From assembly GCA_947056845.1 (NCBI GenBank), contig CAMSCJ010000003.1:46038-110037 (forward strand): 64,000 nucleotides of DNA, in the 5' to 3' direction. Source of the DNA: an uncultured Mycoplasmatota bacterium (GTDB lineage: Bacteria > Bacillota_I > Bacilli_A > RF39 > UBA660). The notes beneath the pieces are model-generated. The model had not been told where the DNA came from, ran no database searches, and saw nothing but the letters and a program-made list of their open reading frames with translations. The position numbers and the translations under genes are program-made. The stretch's first letter is position 1. Every line of letters begins with the position of its first letter. Below, piece by piece: positions 7,287 through 16,342 of the stretch.

Positions 7287-9056
7287 ATGGCAAAAAAGGT
7301 GAAAAAAATTAATCCTAAAACTAAAAAGATGATAAATATTATAAGTTCATTATTATATTTTATCTTTTGTTTTATAGCTTTATTACTTACAATAAATATC
7401 TTTAAATTAAACATGCTTCCATTTAAAATTACTTTTTTAATATTTACATTTGGTATTATTTGTATTTTAATTTTTGGTTTATTATGTCTTCACAAAAAAA
7501 TAAAATGGAAAATAAAAATTATTAGTGATGTAATGGTTTTAATTTTATCTGTAATATTATTTTTTGCTAATCACTATATTGATAGGACTATATCATTTTT
7601 TAGAGAGATAACAGGTAGTAATTATGAGGTTGAAAATTATTATGTATTAGTTTTAGATGAAAGTGATTTATCTAGCGAAAATGATTTATTAGATAAAAAA
7701 GTTGGATATGTTGGTAAACTAGGTAATAATGATAAGGCTTTAGAAGAATTGAAAAATAAAGTTGTATTTGAAACAGTTAATAATAAAAGTATTTTTGATT
7801 TAGGAAATGCCTTATTAAAAAAACAGACTGACGCTATTTTATTAGCTGATTATCATAAAGCTATTTTAGATGAGCAAATTGAGGATTTTGATGATAAAAC
7901 AAAAATTATTTATCAGTTCTCAATAAAAAAAGAAACTAAAGTCGAATCTAATTCTGTTAATGTTACAAAGGATTCATTTAATATATTTTTAAGTGGTATA
8001 GATACTTATGGCGAGATTGACTCTATAGCGCGAAGTGATGTTAATATGATAATAACTATTAATCCAGTAACGAAGCAGGTTTTGTTAACATCAATACCTA
8101 GAGATTATTATGTAGAGCTTTCTTGTTACAATGAAAAAGATAAATTAACGCATGCTGGTATGTATGGAATTGATTGTTCAATTGGAACAATTGAGAATTT
8201 ACTTGGCATAGATATTAATTATTATGCTCGTGTTAATTTTTCATCATTGATTAATCTTGTAGATGTTTTAGGTGGTGTAGAGGTATATTCCGATTATACT
8301 TTTAATACTTATGGTTATCAGTTTAATAAGGGGTATAATTATGTAAATGGTAAATATGCTTTGGCTTTTTCGCGTGCTCGATATAATTTTGTTGATGGGG
8401 ATAGACAACGTGTTAAAAACCAACAAGCTGTTATAACAGCTATTGTAAATAAGGCGATGAGTCCAGCCATTTTAAGTAAATATACAAGTATTTTAGATTC
8501 TTTAAAAGATTCTTTCCAAACTAATATGGGAATGTCGGATATTCAGTCTTTAGCTAAATTTCAGATTGATAAGATGCCAAAATGGAATATAGCATCAATA
8601 AGTTTAAATGGTAGTGATTCAGAAAATTATACTTATAGTTATGGGTCACAAAAATTGTATGTAATGGAACCTGATATTTCTACTGTTGATTATGCACGAG
8701 AAACAATTAATAAGGTGATGAAGGGAGAAGCTATTGATGTTGCTAATACCCAAACACAGATTGTCTCTAATAGTAATCAAACAATTAGTAAAGCTACAAC
8801 GACAACTCCAATAAAATCAACAACGAAAACGACAACAACCAAAGTGCCAACAACCAAAGTGCCAACAACTACTTCAATTAAAAAAGAAGAGAATGATAAT
8901 GTGAATAAACCAAATAATACAGAAGATTCTAATGGGGATTTTAATCAGGAGGATAATAAAGAGAATACCTCAGATAGTAATACGGATGAAAATCAAGTCG
9001 ATAATGATAAGAGTGAAACGTTGGAAAATTCTGATGATAAAAAACAAGATAATTGA
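7287..9056 (+). CDS. LytR-CpsA-Psr (LCP) family cell-wall glycopolymer ligase
   Basis: A 589-aa protein. Three hydrophobic segments lie in the first 100 residues, followed by a region (about 105-215) resembling the extra N-terminal domain of long LCP proteins. The LCP catalytic domain starts at LSGIDTYG (about 233) and includes RSDVNMI, SIPRDYY and the RARYNFVDGDRQRV motif, which in the family bind the polyprenyl diphosphate. These enzymes attach teichoic-acid-like or capsular polymers to peptidoglycan outside the membrane. The last 110 residues are a Thr-, Asn- and Asp-rich tail with a short tandem repeat (TTKVPTTKVPTT; DNA repeat about 8834-8872), probably a disordered wall-spanning segment. 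The ATG follows AGAGGT. A terminator separates it from parC. Confidence 0.85.
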   Translation: MAKKVKKINPKTKKMINIISSLLYFIFCFIALLLTINIFKLNMLPFKITFLIFTFGIICILIFGLLCLHKKIKWKIKIISDVMVLILSVILFFANHYIDRTISFFREITGSNYEVENYYVLVLDESDLSSENDLLDKKVGYVGKLGNNDKALEELKNKVVFETVNNKSIFDLGNALLKKQTDAILLADYHKAILDEQIEDFDDKTKIIYQFSIKKETKVESNSVNVTKDSFNIFLSGIDTYGEIDSIARSDVNMIITINPVTKQVLLTSIPRDYYVELSCYNEKDKLTHAGMYGIDCSIGTIENLLGIDINYYARVNFSSLINLVDVLGGVEVYSDYTFNTYGYQFNKGYNYVNGKYALAFSRARYNFVDGDRQRVKNQQAVITAIVNKAMSPAILSKYTSILDSLKDSFQTNMGMSDIQSLAKFQIDKMPKWNIASISLNGSDSENYTYSYGSQKLYVMEPDISTVDYARETINKVMKGEAIDVANTQTQIVSNSNQTISKATTTTPIKSTTKTTTTKVPTTKVPTTTSIKKEENDNVNKPNNTEDSNGDFNQEDNKENTSDSNTDENQVDNDKSETLENSDDKKQDN

Positions 9057-9083
9057 AAATAATCAGGGCTGTTTATATTAATG

Positions 9084-9113
9084 AAAAAGAAATTTGCTTT
9101 TTTCTTTTTTTTT
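9084..9113 (+). terminator. Terminator after the LCP gene
   Basis: Stem AAAAAGAAA (9084-9092) with TTTCTTTTT (9101-9109), then more T. A TG-extended -10 (TATAAT, 9116-9121) for parC follows directly. Confidence 0.65.
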
Positions 9114-9137
9114 GTTATAATTGAATAAGGTGATTCT

Positions 9138-11657
9138 ATGCAAGATATATTAAAACGAATTTATAATTATTCACTAGAAGAAATTATGGGTGTTAGATTT
9201 GGTGAGTATGCTAAGTCAATTATTCAAGAACGTGCTTTACCTGATGTTCGTGATGGTTTAAAACCAGTTCAAAGACGTATACTTTATGGTATGTATCGTG
9301 ATAAAAACACCTATGATAAGGCTTATAAAAAATCGGCTAAAACAGTTGGAAATGTTATGGGACAATATCATCCCCATGGAGATTCTAGCATTTATGAAGC
9401 TATGGTCAGGATGAGTCAATGGTGGAAACAGAATGCCATAACAATTGATATGCATGGAAATAATGGTTCAATGGACGGTGATAGTGCCGCAGCTATGCGT
9501 TATACAGAGGCTAGGCTTTCAAAAATTAGTAATGAATTATTGAAAGATATTGATAAAGGAACAATTTTATGGACTTGGAATTATGATGATACTCTGTTGG
9601 AACCAACAGTTTTACCAGCTAAGTTTCCTAATTTATTAGTTAATGGTTCGACAGGTATTAGTGCAGGTTATGCGACTAATATACCGCCTCATAATTTAGG
9701 TGAAATTATTGATGCAACAATTTTATTAATGGATAATCCTTTGGCAACATTAGATGACGTTATGCAAATTGTAAAGGGGCCTGATTTTCCAACTGGTGGA
9801 ATTGTTGAAGGTATAAATGGAATTAAAGATTCTTTTAAAACGGGACGAGGCAAAATTGTTGTTAAATCTAAATACGTAATTGAGCAAAATAAAGGGAAGA
9901 AGCAAATTGTTATTACTGAAATTCCTTTTGATGTCAATAAAGCTAATTTGGTGAAAAAAATTGATGATATTAGAATTGACAAAAAGATTGACGGTATTGT
10001 TGAAGTTAGAGATGAATCCAATTTGGATAATCCTGAAACAATTGTCATTGATTTAAAAAAAGATGCTAATAGTGATTTAATTATAAATTATTTGTTAAAG
10101 AATACGGAAATGCAAATTACATATAACTATAATATGGTTTCAATTGTTAATAACCGACCAATGACACTTGGACTAGTAGAAATTTTAAATGCATATGTTA
10201 ATCATCAAAAAGATGTTGTTACGAAAAGAACACAATTTGATTTAGAACATGCTAAAGCTAGAATGCATATTGTGGAAGGGTTAATAAAGGCATTATCTAT
10301 ATTGGATGAAATTATTTCTTTAATTAGAGCTAGTAAAAACAAAAGTGATTCAATTAAGAATTTAATTGAAAAGTTTGAATTTACAGAAAAGCAAGCAACT
10401 GCAATTGTTGATTTACAATTATATCGTTTAAGTAATACTGATGTTGCTGATTTAATAGAAGAACAAAAAAATTTAAAAAAATTAATTAAAGCTTTAGAGA
10501 ATATTTTAAATGATAATAAAAAATTGATGGATGTTATTAGAGCCGAATTGATACGGATCAAAGATGAGTATAGTATACCCAGAAAAACGGTAATTAAAGA
10601 GGAAATCACAGAGATTAAGATAGATGTTACTAATCTTATACCAAAGGAAGATTGTGTAGTGGTTGTCACGCATGATGGTTATGTAAAAAGGACTTCTTTA
10701 AGAAGCTATAAGTCTAGTGATGATAATTCTATAACTTTAAAAGATGGGGATTATGTCTTGGGACAATTTGAAACAAATACAATGGATACGCTTTTAATTT
10801 TTACAAATTTAGGTAATTATTTATATGTACCAGTCTATGAGTTGCCTGATTTAAGGTGGAAAGAATTAGGAAAACATATAAGTAATATTATTAAATTAGG
10901 TGAGGGAGAAAATATTATTAGTTCATATCCTGTTTATGATTTTAATAATGATAGTTTCATTACTATTTTTACGCATGATGGTATGGTAAAACGTACTAAA
11001 TTATTTGATTTTAAAGTTCAGCGATATTCTAAACCAATATCATGTATAAAATTAAAGGAGGCCGATCAAGTTGTTTCTGTTTGTATGAGTAATGCGAGTG
11101 ATATTTTCATTTCAACATTTAATGGCTATGGATTGCGTTATAAATTAGAAGAAGTTCCTGTTGTTGGCTTAAAGGCAAGTGGTGTTAAGGCTATTAATTT
11201 AAAAAATGATTATGTGGTAAATGGTGAAGTTTTTGATCAAAAATGTTATGATTATTTAACACTTGTTACTAATAAAAATACTGTTAAACGCATTCATTTA
11301 ACTCAATTTGATTATATTAGTAGGGCTAAAAAAGGTGTACAAATTATTAGAGAAGTTAAGACCAATCCTTATAATGTATTGAAAACGTTTATTACTAATA
11401 GTAAAGATTCATTAGGAATTAAAAAACATGATGATATATTATTATTTAAAATGACAGAAATTCCTATTTTGGATAGGTATTCGACTGGAACGGTTATTTG
11501 TAAGGGGAATATTGTGGATGTATTTAAAAATTTTAAAATTATTACTAAAGAAAGCAACGACGTTATTGAAATTAATGATAGTTCAAATGCAACTTTAGAT
11601 AATATTGATAATCAAATAATGACCATAGATGATTTTCTAGATGATTTCAAAATATAA
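9138..11657 (+). CDS. parC: DNA topoisomerase IV subunit A
   Basis: An 839-aa type IIA topoisomerase A subunit, which breaks and rejoins both DNA strands to unlink daughter chromosomes. The N-terminal breakage domain includes LPDVRDGLKPVQRRIL, HPHGDSSIYEAM and the active-site Tyr122 in AAMRYTEARLS. The C-terminal half is a beta-propeller of repeats such as TRDGYVKR-like blades. No GyrA box (QRRGGKG) is seen, which favours ParC over GyrA. The quinolone-target positions carry Ser83 and Glu87, the susceptible-type residues. The partner parE is not adjacent: an LCP gene lies upstream and coiled-coil genes downstream. The ATG follows AAGGTGAT. Confidence 0.92.
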   Translation: MQDILKRIYNYSLEEIMGVRFGEYAKSIIQERALPDVRDGLKPVQRRILYGMYRDKNTYDKAYKKSAKTVGNVMGQYHPHGDSSIYEAMVRMSQWWKQNAITIDMHGNNGSMDGDSAAAMRYTEARLSKISNELLKDIDKGTILWTWNYDDTLLEPTVLPAKFPNLLVNGSTGISAGYATNIPPHNLGEIIDATILLMDNPLATLDDVMQIVKGPDFPTGGIVEGINGIKDSFKTGRGKIVVKSKYVIEQNKGKKQIVITEIPFDVNKANLVKKIDDIRIDKKIDGIVEVRDESNLDNPETIVIDLKKDANSDLIINYLLKNTEMQITYNYNMVSIVNNRPMTLGLVEILNAYVNHQKDVVTKRTQFDLEHAKARMHIVEGLIKALSILDEIISLIRASKNKSDSIKNLIEKFEFTEKQATAIVDLQLYRLSNTDVADLIEEQKNLKKLIKALENILNDNKKLMDVIRAELIRIKDEYSIPRKTVIKEEITEIKIDVTNLIPKEDCVVVVTHDGYVKRTSLRSYKSSDDNSITLKDGDYVLGQFETNTMDTLLIFTNLGNYLYVPVYELPDLRWKELGKHISNIIKLGEGENIISSYPVYDFNNDSFITIFTHDGMVKRTKLFDFKVQRYSKPISCIKLKEADQVVSVCMSNASDIFISTFNGYGLRYKLEEVPVVGLKASGVKAINLKNDYVVNGEVFDQKCYDYLTLVTNKNTVKRIHLTQFDYISRAKKGVQIIREVKTNPYNVLKTFITNSKDSLGIKKHDDILLFKMTEIPILDRYSTGTVICKGNIVDVFKNFKIITKESNDVIEINDSSNATLDNIDNQIMTIDDFLDDFKI

Positions 11658-11669
11658 TTAAAAAATAAA

Positions 11670-11697
11670 AAAAAGTAAAAAAATAGTTTTACTTTTT
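11670..11697 (+). terminator. Terminator after parC
   Basis: An 11-bp A/T-rich stem (11670-11680 with 11687-11697) and 6-nt loop. Confidence 0.7.
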
Positions 11698-11782
11698 AAA
11701 ATTTTATGATATACTGTATATGATAATTTAATACTAGGGTATGTTATTTTGCTCTAAGTAATAGTAAAGAGGGGAAAGAAAG

Positions 11783-12940
11783 ATGGATAAAGGATTAGAA
11801 TTTATGGATAATAAAGATAATAAGGTATTAGATGAAAATGAAAACAATGTATTAAAAGAAAATGATTTCTATGATAAAGAGATAATGGAAATTGATAATG
11901 GAGCTAATTTATTAGATGAAGATTTTGATTCAATTGGGGAAGAGTTAAATAATGATAATTTTTCGGCTTTCGTTAGTTCAACTAAAGATGAGGATTTAAA
12001 ACCTGCAGAGTTTGAGCAACCTGTTTTAGCGGTTGAAAACAATGATGATAGTGATGATAAAAAATTAACTTCTATTAATGAAAATTCTAATAAAGATATT
12101 CAACCAAAGGAAAATATAAGTTCTACAAGCACTTCTATTGTAGATACTGAAAGTAATGATGTTCTTTCAGATTTCGATTCTCTATTCAATAATTTGTATA
12201 GTGATGTAGTTGGAGCCAATAATTTTATTTCTAATTTAATAGAAAAAAAATCTTCATTAAATAAGAATGAAAAATCTTTAGAAGAAATAAAAGAAAAATT
12301 TGAAAAAGAAAAGGCTGAATTTGATCGTTATGTTGCAGAACAAAGAAAATCTATTGAGAAAGAAAAACAGCAATGTGATGAGTATGTTGCAACCCAACGT
12401 CAAAGAATCGAAAGTGAAGAGGCTAAGTTTAATGAGGATGTTTTGGCTAAGAATACAGAGCTTGATTTGTTAGAACAATCTTTAAATATTACAAGGGAAC
12501 AATTAGAAACTGAAAAGGAACAATTTGAAGACTATAAAAAGGTTGAAGAGGAAAAAATTAGAAGTGATAAAAATAAATTAGATACAGAAAAAAGTCAATT
12601 TGAAAAAGAAAGAGAAATGACTCAAAAAAGCTTAAAAGAAAGACAAGATGAGTTATCTACTAAAGAGCAAGAGTTTGCGAAGTTTAAGGATTTAGAACAA
12701 TCAAAATTGGATTCTGAAAGGGAACAATTAGATAAAGAGATTGGCTTGACTCGTCAAGGATTAGAAAATTCTAGAAAAGAATTAGATTTCAAACAAGAAC
12801 AATTTGCAAAATATAAAGAAGTAGAAGAAAAGAAGTTAGAGTTAGAAAATAAAAATTTAGCGCAAAGCTGTGCGAGATTCAAAACTTTGGTTTCTCAATT
12901 TAATACAAGTTTTTCACAATTACCTAATGATAAGGAATAG
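11783..12940 (+). CDS. Acidic coiled-coil protein of unknown function
   Basis: A 385-aa soluble protein with no recognised family. Residues 1-125 are acidic and Asn/Ser-rich, probably disordered. Residues about 130-160 (FDSLFNNLYSDVVGANNF) form a short conserved block, and about 160-360 are one long coiled coil rich in Glu, Lys and Gln with the recurring phrases KEQFEDYKKVEEEK and EQFAKYKEVEEKK. A short C-terminal block (RFKTLVSQFNTSF) ends it. The next gene, four nt downstream, encodes a shorter relative with the same plan, so the two probably work together, perhaps as a filament or scaffold. The ATG follows AGGGGAAAG. Confidence 0.75.
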   Translation: MDKGLEFMDNKDNKVLDENENNVLKENDFYDKEIMEIDNGANLLDEDFDSIGEELNNDNFSAFVSSTKDEDLKPAEFEQPVLAVENNDDSDDKKLTSINENSNKDIQPKENISSTSTSIVDTESNDVLSDFDSLFNNLYSDVVGANNFISNLIEKKSSLNKNEKSLEEIKEKFEKEKAEFDRYVAEQRKSIEKEKQQCDEYVATQRQRIESEEAKFNEDVLAKNTELDLLEQSLNITREQLETEKEQFEDYKKVEEEKIRSDKNKLDTEKSQFEKEREMTQKSLKERQDELSTKEQEFAKFKDLEQSKLDSEREQLDKEIGLTRQGLENSRKELDFKQEQFAKYKEVEEKKLELENKNLAQSCARFKTLVSQFNTSFSQLPNDKE

Positions 12941-12944
12941 TTAG

Positions 12945-13652
12945 ATGTCTTTAAATGATGTTCAAGAAAATGTCTCTAATGACAATGAAATTGATTTAGA
13001 TAAAGATTTTGTTATTGATAATAGTTTAAATGATAATTCTGATGTTGGTGATATTAGCGAAATTAAAAATGCTAGTAGTAATGTTCCAAAAGATTCTATA
13101 AATATTGAGAATATTTTTGAACGTGCTAATAATAATGTTAAAGAAGCTACAAATATTTTTCAAAAAAATTTGTTACTAAAACAGCAATTAGAGGAAAAAA
13201 TAAAAGAATTTAATGTAGATAAAAGCAATTTTGAAAAAACTAAAGAGCTTGAATACGAAAAGATAAAAGAGTATAAAAAAACAGCTTATGAAAAGCTAAA
13301 GCAGAAAAAAATTGTTATTGAAAAAAGTATAGATGAGCTTAAGCAACAACAAGAAAAATTGAATGCTGAAAAAATAGCCTTTCAAGAAAAACGTAAACAA
13401 GAATTAGAAAAGATTAAAGAGGAAAAACAAAAGAATATCTTATTTATGAAAGAGAAAAAACAGCAGCTAGAAGCTTTAGAACGTGAATTAAATGCTGAGA
13501 AAGAAAGTTTGAATGAGATGAAAGAGCAACTTAAATTGGATCGTATTCAATGTGAGAGTGACAAGAGTGAACTTGCTAATAATTTAATTAAATTTAATGA
13601 ATTAGTAGGTGAGTTTACAGTAGGAATTGAAAAATTTAGTGATGAAAATTAA
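12945..13652 (+). CDS. Acidic coiled-coil protein, paralogue of the upstream gene
   Basis: A 235-aa protein with the same layout as its upstream neighbour: acidic N-terminus (1-55), a short block IENIFERANNNVKEATNIF (about 59-77), a Lys/Glu/Gln coiled coil (about 80-205) and an end LIKFNELVGEFTVGIEKF that matches the neighbour's RFKTLVSQFNTSFSQL. It starts four nt after the neighbour's stop, so the pair is co-translated and likely arose by tandem duplication. Function unknown. A clear terminator follows. Confidence 0.75.
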   Translation: MSLNDVQENVSNDNEIDLDKDFVIDNSLNDNSDVGDISEIKNASSNVPKDSINIENIFERANNNVKEATNIFQKNLLLKQQLEEKIKEFNVDKSNFEKTKELEYEKIKEYKKTAYEKLKQKKIVIEKSIDELKQQQEKLNAEKIAFQEKRKQELEKIKEEKQKNILFMKEKKQQLEALERELNAEKESLNEMKEQLKLDRIQCESDKSELANNLIKFNELVGEFTVGIEKFSDEN

Positions 13653-13677
13653 AAAACTGTCTATTGACAGTTTTTTT
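13653..13677 (+). terminator. Terminator after the coiled-coil pair
   Basis: Stem AAAACTGTC/GACAGTTTT with a TATT loop and a run of T. Confidence 0.85.
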
Positions 13678-13688
13678 GACTAAATAAG

Positions 13689-14312
13689 TTAATTATTGAT
13701 AGGTGATTTCCTTTTTAGGAGTTGTTTGTCAATATAAACTTCACCAGTCTCACTATCTAAATGTTGATCTATTGCTAATGTTTGATAATCATTATTTACA
13801 ATGTCATTATACATTAATATACAATACCAAGTTATATCAAATATTGAAATATCACGTAAATCTAGACCTAAATTAACTTTTAATTCAATTAGTGAGTATA
13901 TTAATTCAGTATATAATACTTTATATTTTTCATGTATATCATCAATATCTAAATTGTAATATTTGTTCAATAGTACTAATAATTCATTATTAATTTTTTT
14001 CAATTTTTTATAATCAGTAAATTTTTCTTGTAATTTTTTATAGTCATTAAACTTTTCTTGTAATTTTTCATATACTGATAAATAGCCTTTATTTCCTTTT
14101 ATTTTTGCTAATTTAAAAGCAATATCTTTTTCATTTTTGGTTAATAAGTTTTCATCAATAATTGTTACTTCATCATGTAAATCTGTTAAATTTCCTTCTT
14201 TGTTTCCTATTGCTATTTCTATGATATTAAAAACATGTTTGTCATTTGCTGGTGATTTTTTGTATAATTTTAGCCTTTGTTTAAATTGCTTGTCATTGAA
14301 AACTATATCCAT
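13689..14312 (-). CDS. Hypothetical protein with an internal tandem duplication
   Basis: A 207-aa soluble protein I do not recognise. An 11-residue unit is duplicated in tandem around residues 83-105 (KLQEKFNDYK then KLQEKFTDYK), giving a short Lys-rich coiled coil; the DNA repeat is still visible at about 13990-14060, so the duplication is recent. The flanks look globular. The gene starts 26 nt after the HIT-protein gene on the same strand and probably shares its mRNA. Confidence 0.6.
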   Translation of the reverse strand: MDIVFNDKQFKQRLKLYKKSPANDKHVFNIIEIAIGNKEGNLTDLHDEVTIIDENLLTKNEKDIAFKLAKIKGNKGYLSVYEKLQEKFNDYKKLQEKFTDYKKLKKINNELLVLLNKYYNLDIDDIHEKYKVLYTELIYSLIELKVNLGLDLRDISIFDITWYCILMYNDIVNNDYQTLAIDQHLDSETGEVYIDKQLLKRKSPINN

Positions 14313-14338
14313 AATTATTTCTCCTTTTATAAAAATGT

Positions 14339-14704
14339 TTAATTCATTAATAGATTATATACTTCTTCAACAGGTTTTAATTCTTGTGCTTGATTATAAT
14401 GTGGTTTTAAATGTAAATGATAGTGTTTAACCTCTTGAACAGATCCATTATTTTGAATAAGTGTTAATCCGTCAATATGTAATTTATTAATTAATTTCTC
14501 TTCCATTTTTCTAGCCATTTTCATAATGTGTGAAAGTGTTTGATCATCAATTTCTTTTAATCCCAAATAATGTTTTTTAGGAATTATTAATAAATGACCA
14601 TTAACATCAGGATTAATATCCAAAAAAATTTTAACTATTTCATCTTCATAAATAGTATATGAAGAAATTTCTTTATTAATTATTTTACAAAAAATGCAAT
14701 CCAT
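14339..14704 (-). CDS. hinT: HIT-family nucleotide-binding protein (HinT-like)
   Basis: A 121-aa histidine-triad protein. The N-terminal CIFCKI (residues 3-8), the NGHLLIIPKKHY strand and the triad HYHLHL with His94, His96 and His98 are all present, matching the HinT/protein kinase C inhibitor branch that hydrolyses adenosine phosphoramidates. Length is typical. The ATG (14704 reading leftward) follows a strong AGGAGG-type site. It is the first gene of a probable two-gene unit with the hypothetical protein downstream. Confidence 0.88.
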   Translation of the reverse strand: MDCIFCKIINKEISSYTIYEDEIVKIFLDINPDVNGHLLIIPKKHYLGLKEIDDQTLSHIMKMARKMEEKLINKLHIDGLTLIQNNGSVQEVKHYHLHLKPHYNQAQELKPVEEVYNLLMN

Positions 14705-14753
14705 AAATTATTCCTCCTTATATAAATTATTGTATCATATTTTAGTTAAAAAT

Positions 14754-14795
14754 AAAAAGAGTTGTGCTCTTTTTAGTGAATACTGCAAATATTCA
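14754..14795. other. Two adjacent hairpins upstream of the HIT gene
   Basis: A stem AAAAAGAG/CTCTTTTT (about 14754-14774) is bounded by A and T runs and can act as a terminator in either direction; a second stem TGAATA/TATTCA (14777-14795) adjoins it. No gene on either strand ends here, so this may be a leader attenuator for the leftward HIT unit or the end of an unannotated small RNA. Confidence 0.4.
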
Positions 14796-14886
14796 TTTAT
14801 ATTATGGTATAGAAAAAAATATATATACAGTTAATTCTTGTTTTTTAATTTTTTATATGTTAATATAATTTTATTGAGGTGATATT

Positions 14887-15132
14887 ATGGCAAATTTTTA
14901 TATGCCTGTTTATAATAAAAAACTTAATTGTAATGATATTTATAATATGGAATATGATAAAGATTATTTAAATAAATTTTTGGATAACATTAGATTTACG
15001 TATCAAGATAAGCATATACATAATAATTCAGGAAATGATTTAGTTGAATATAGCGTTAATCCATTATTATATACTATTTTGATGGATATGATGCATTATA
15101 ATGTTTTGAATTTGTGTATATATGGATGTTAA
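14887..15132 (+). CDS. Small hypothetical protein
   Basis: An 81-aa acidic, Tyr- and Asn-rich protein without recognised motifs. The ATG follows GAGGTGAT, a convincing ribosome binding site. Its end overlaps the start of the next gene by 11 nt (ATGGATGTTAA arrangement), so the two are translationally coupled. Function unknown. Confidence 0.55.
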   Translation: MANFYMPVYNKKLNCNDIYNMEYDKDYLNKFLDNIRFTYQDKHIHNNSGNDLVEYSVNPLLYTILMDMMHYNVLNLCIYGC

Positions 15133-15499
15133 TTTTAAAGAAGAAATGGTCAATAATTATACGGAAAATGATAAAAATAATATTTTATTGCAATTGAAAA
15201 ATATTGAACCATTTTCTAAGGATATTCAATTTGCTAATATAGATACTATAAGCAACTTTATTTATGGGATGGAATTGCAACAAGTAGCTAATAATTTAAC
15301 AATAAATGAAAAAGGTATGATGATAAGTGATTTTTCTAATATAATATTGCGATTTTTTGACTTATTTGAAATTCAAAAAGTAGAACTAAAACGGAATTAT
15401 AAGGATTATATTATGGGTAATAATTATGAGGTTGCACATATAAACGAAAATGTTTTAAGGCATCATGCTTTTCAAAAAGTTTATAAAAAGTTTTTCTAA
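15122..15499 (+). CDS. Small hypothetical protein, coupled to the upstream gene
   Basis: A 125-aa protein of unknown family. It begins inside the end of the preceding gene and ends in a basic YKKFF. I checked the frame upstream: a stop at 15107-15109 rules out a simple split of one longer gene. A terminator follows, so the pair 14887-15499 forms its own unit ahead of the suf operon. Confidence 0.55.
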   Translation: MDVNFKEEMVNNYTENDKNNILLQLKNIEPFSKDIQFANIDTISNFIYGMELQQVANNLTINEKGMMISDFSNIILRFFDLFEIQKVELKRNYKDYIMGNNYEVAHINENVLRHHAFQKVYKKFF

Positions 15500-15510
15500 A
15501 AATGTTCTAA

Positions 15511-15536
15511 AAGGTCGAAGTTGTCGACTTTTTTTA
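15511..15536 (+). terminator. Terminator ahead of sufC
   Basis: AAGGTCGA paired with TCGACTTT around a short loop, followed by T residues. Confidence 0.75.
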
Positions 15537-15573
15537 AGTATTAATGTATAATAATTAGTTAGGAGATGGTTTT

Positions 15574-16341
15574 ATGCATACACTTAAAATTGTTGATTTA
15601 ACTGTTAAAGTTGAAGATAAAAAAATCTTGGATAATTTATCTTTAACTATTAATAGTGGGGAAATACATGTTATTATGGGCCCAAATGGGACAGGAAAAT
15701 CAACTTTGTCTAAGGTTATTATGGGTGATAAACATTATCAAATTTTAAAAGGTGAAATATATTTTGACGATAAATTAATTAATGAGTTAACGGTTGATGA
15801 GCGTGCTCGCCTAGGTTTGTTTTTAGGAATGCAAATGCCCTTAGAAATTGATGGTGTAACTAATGCGGATTTTTTACGTGCTGCTTTACATGCAAAAGAA
15901 GGGGATAATTTTAAATTATATAGTTTCATTAAAAGATTAGATCAAGTGGTTGAAAATTTAAAAATGAATAAGGATATGATTCATCGAGGAATAAATAAAG
16001 GATTTTCTGGTGGTGAAAGGAAAAAAAATGAAATATTACAAATGTATATGCTAGAGCCAAAGATGGTATTATTAGATGAAATTGATTCTGGACTTGATGT
16101 TGATAGTTTAAAAGTTGTCGGCGAAAAAGTTATGGGTTATTATGAACAATTTAAACCAGCCATTTTATTAATTACGCATTATCAACGTTTATTAGATTAT
16201 ATTAAACCTGATTATGTTCATATTATGAAAAATGGACATATTGTTAAAAGTGGCGATTTTAGTTTAGTTGCACAAGTTGAAAAAAATGGTTATGATTTTT
16301 TTCTAAATACTAGGGAAAATGTTATAGAGGATAATTTATAA
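15574..16341 (+). CDS. sufC: Fe-S cluster assembly ATPase SufC
   Basis: A 255-aa ABC-type ATPase without membrane domains. Walker A GPNGTGKS is at residues 36-43, the signature SGGERKKNE lies near 150 and Walker B MVLLDEID near 168. The SufC-specific reading, rather than a transport ATPase, rests on GGERKKNEILQM and on the neighbours sufD and sufS. SufC drives conformational change of the SufBCD scaffold. The ATG follows AGGAGATGG and a -10-like TATAAT lies upstream. sufD begins one nt after the stop. Confidence 0.93.
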   Translation: MHTLKIVDLTVKVEDKKILDNLSLTINSGEIHVIMGPNGTGKSTLSKVIMGDKHYQILKGEIYFDDKLINELTVDERARLGLFLGMQMPLEIDGVTNADFLRAALHAKEGDNFKLYSFIKRLDQVVENLKMNKDMIHRGINKGFSGGERKKNEILQMYMLEPKMVLLDEIDSGLDVDSLKVVGEKVMGYYEQFKPAILLITHYQRLLDYIKPDYVHIMKNGHIVKSGDFSLVAQVEKNGYDFFLNTRENVIEDNL

Positions 16342-16342
16342 C

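Noticed and set aside
14137..14430. 97-aa plus-strand ORF
   Set aside because: It overlaps the HIT gene and its neighbour on the opposite strand and has no ribosome site or family match.
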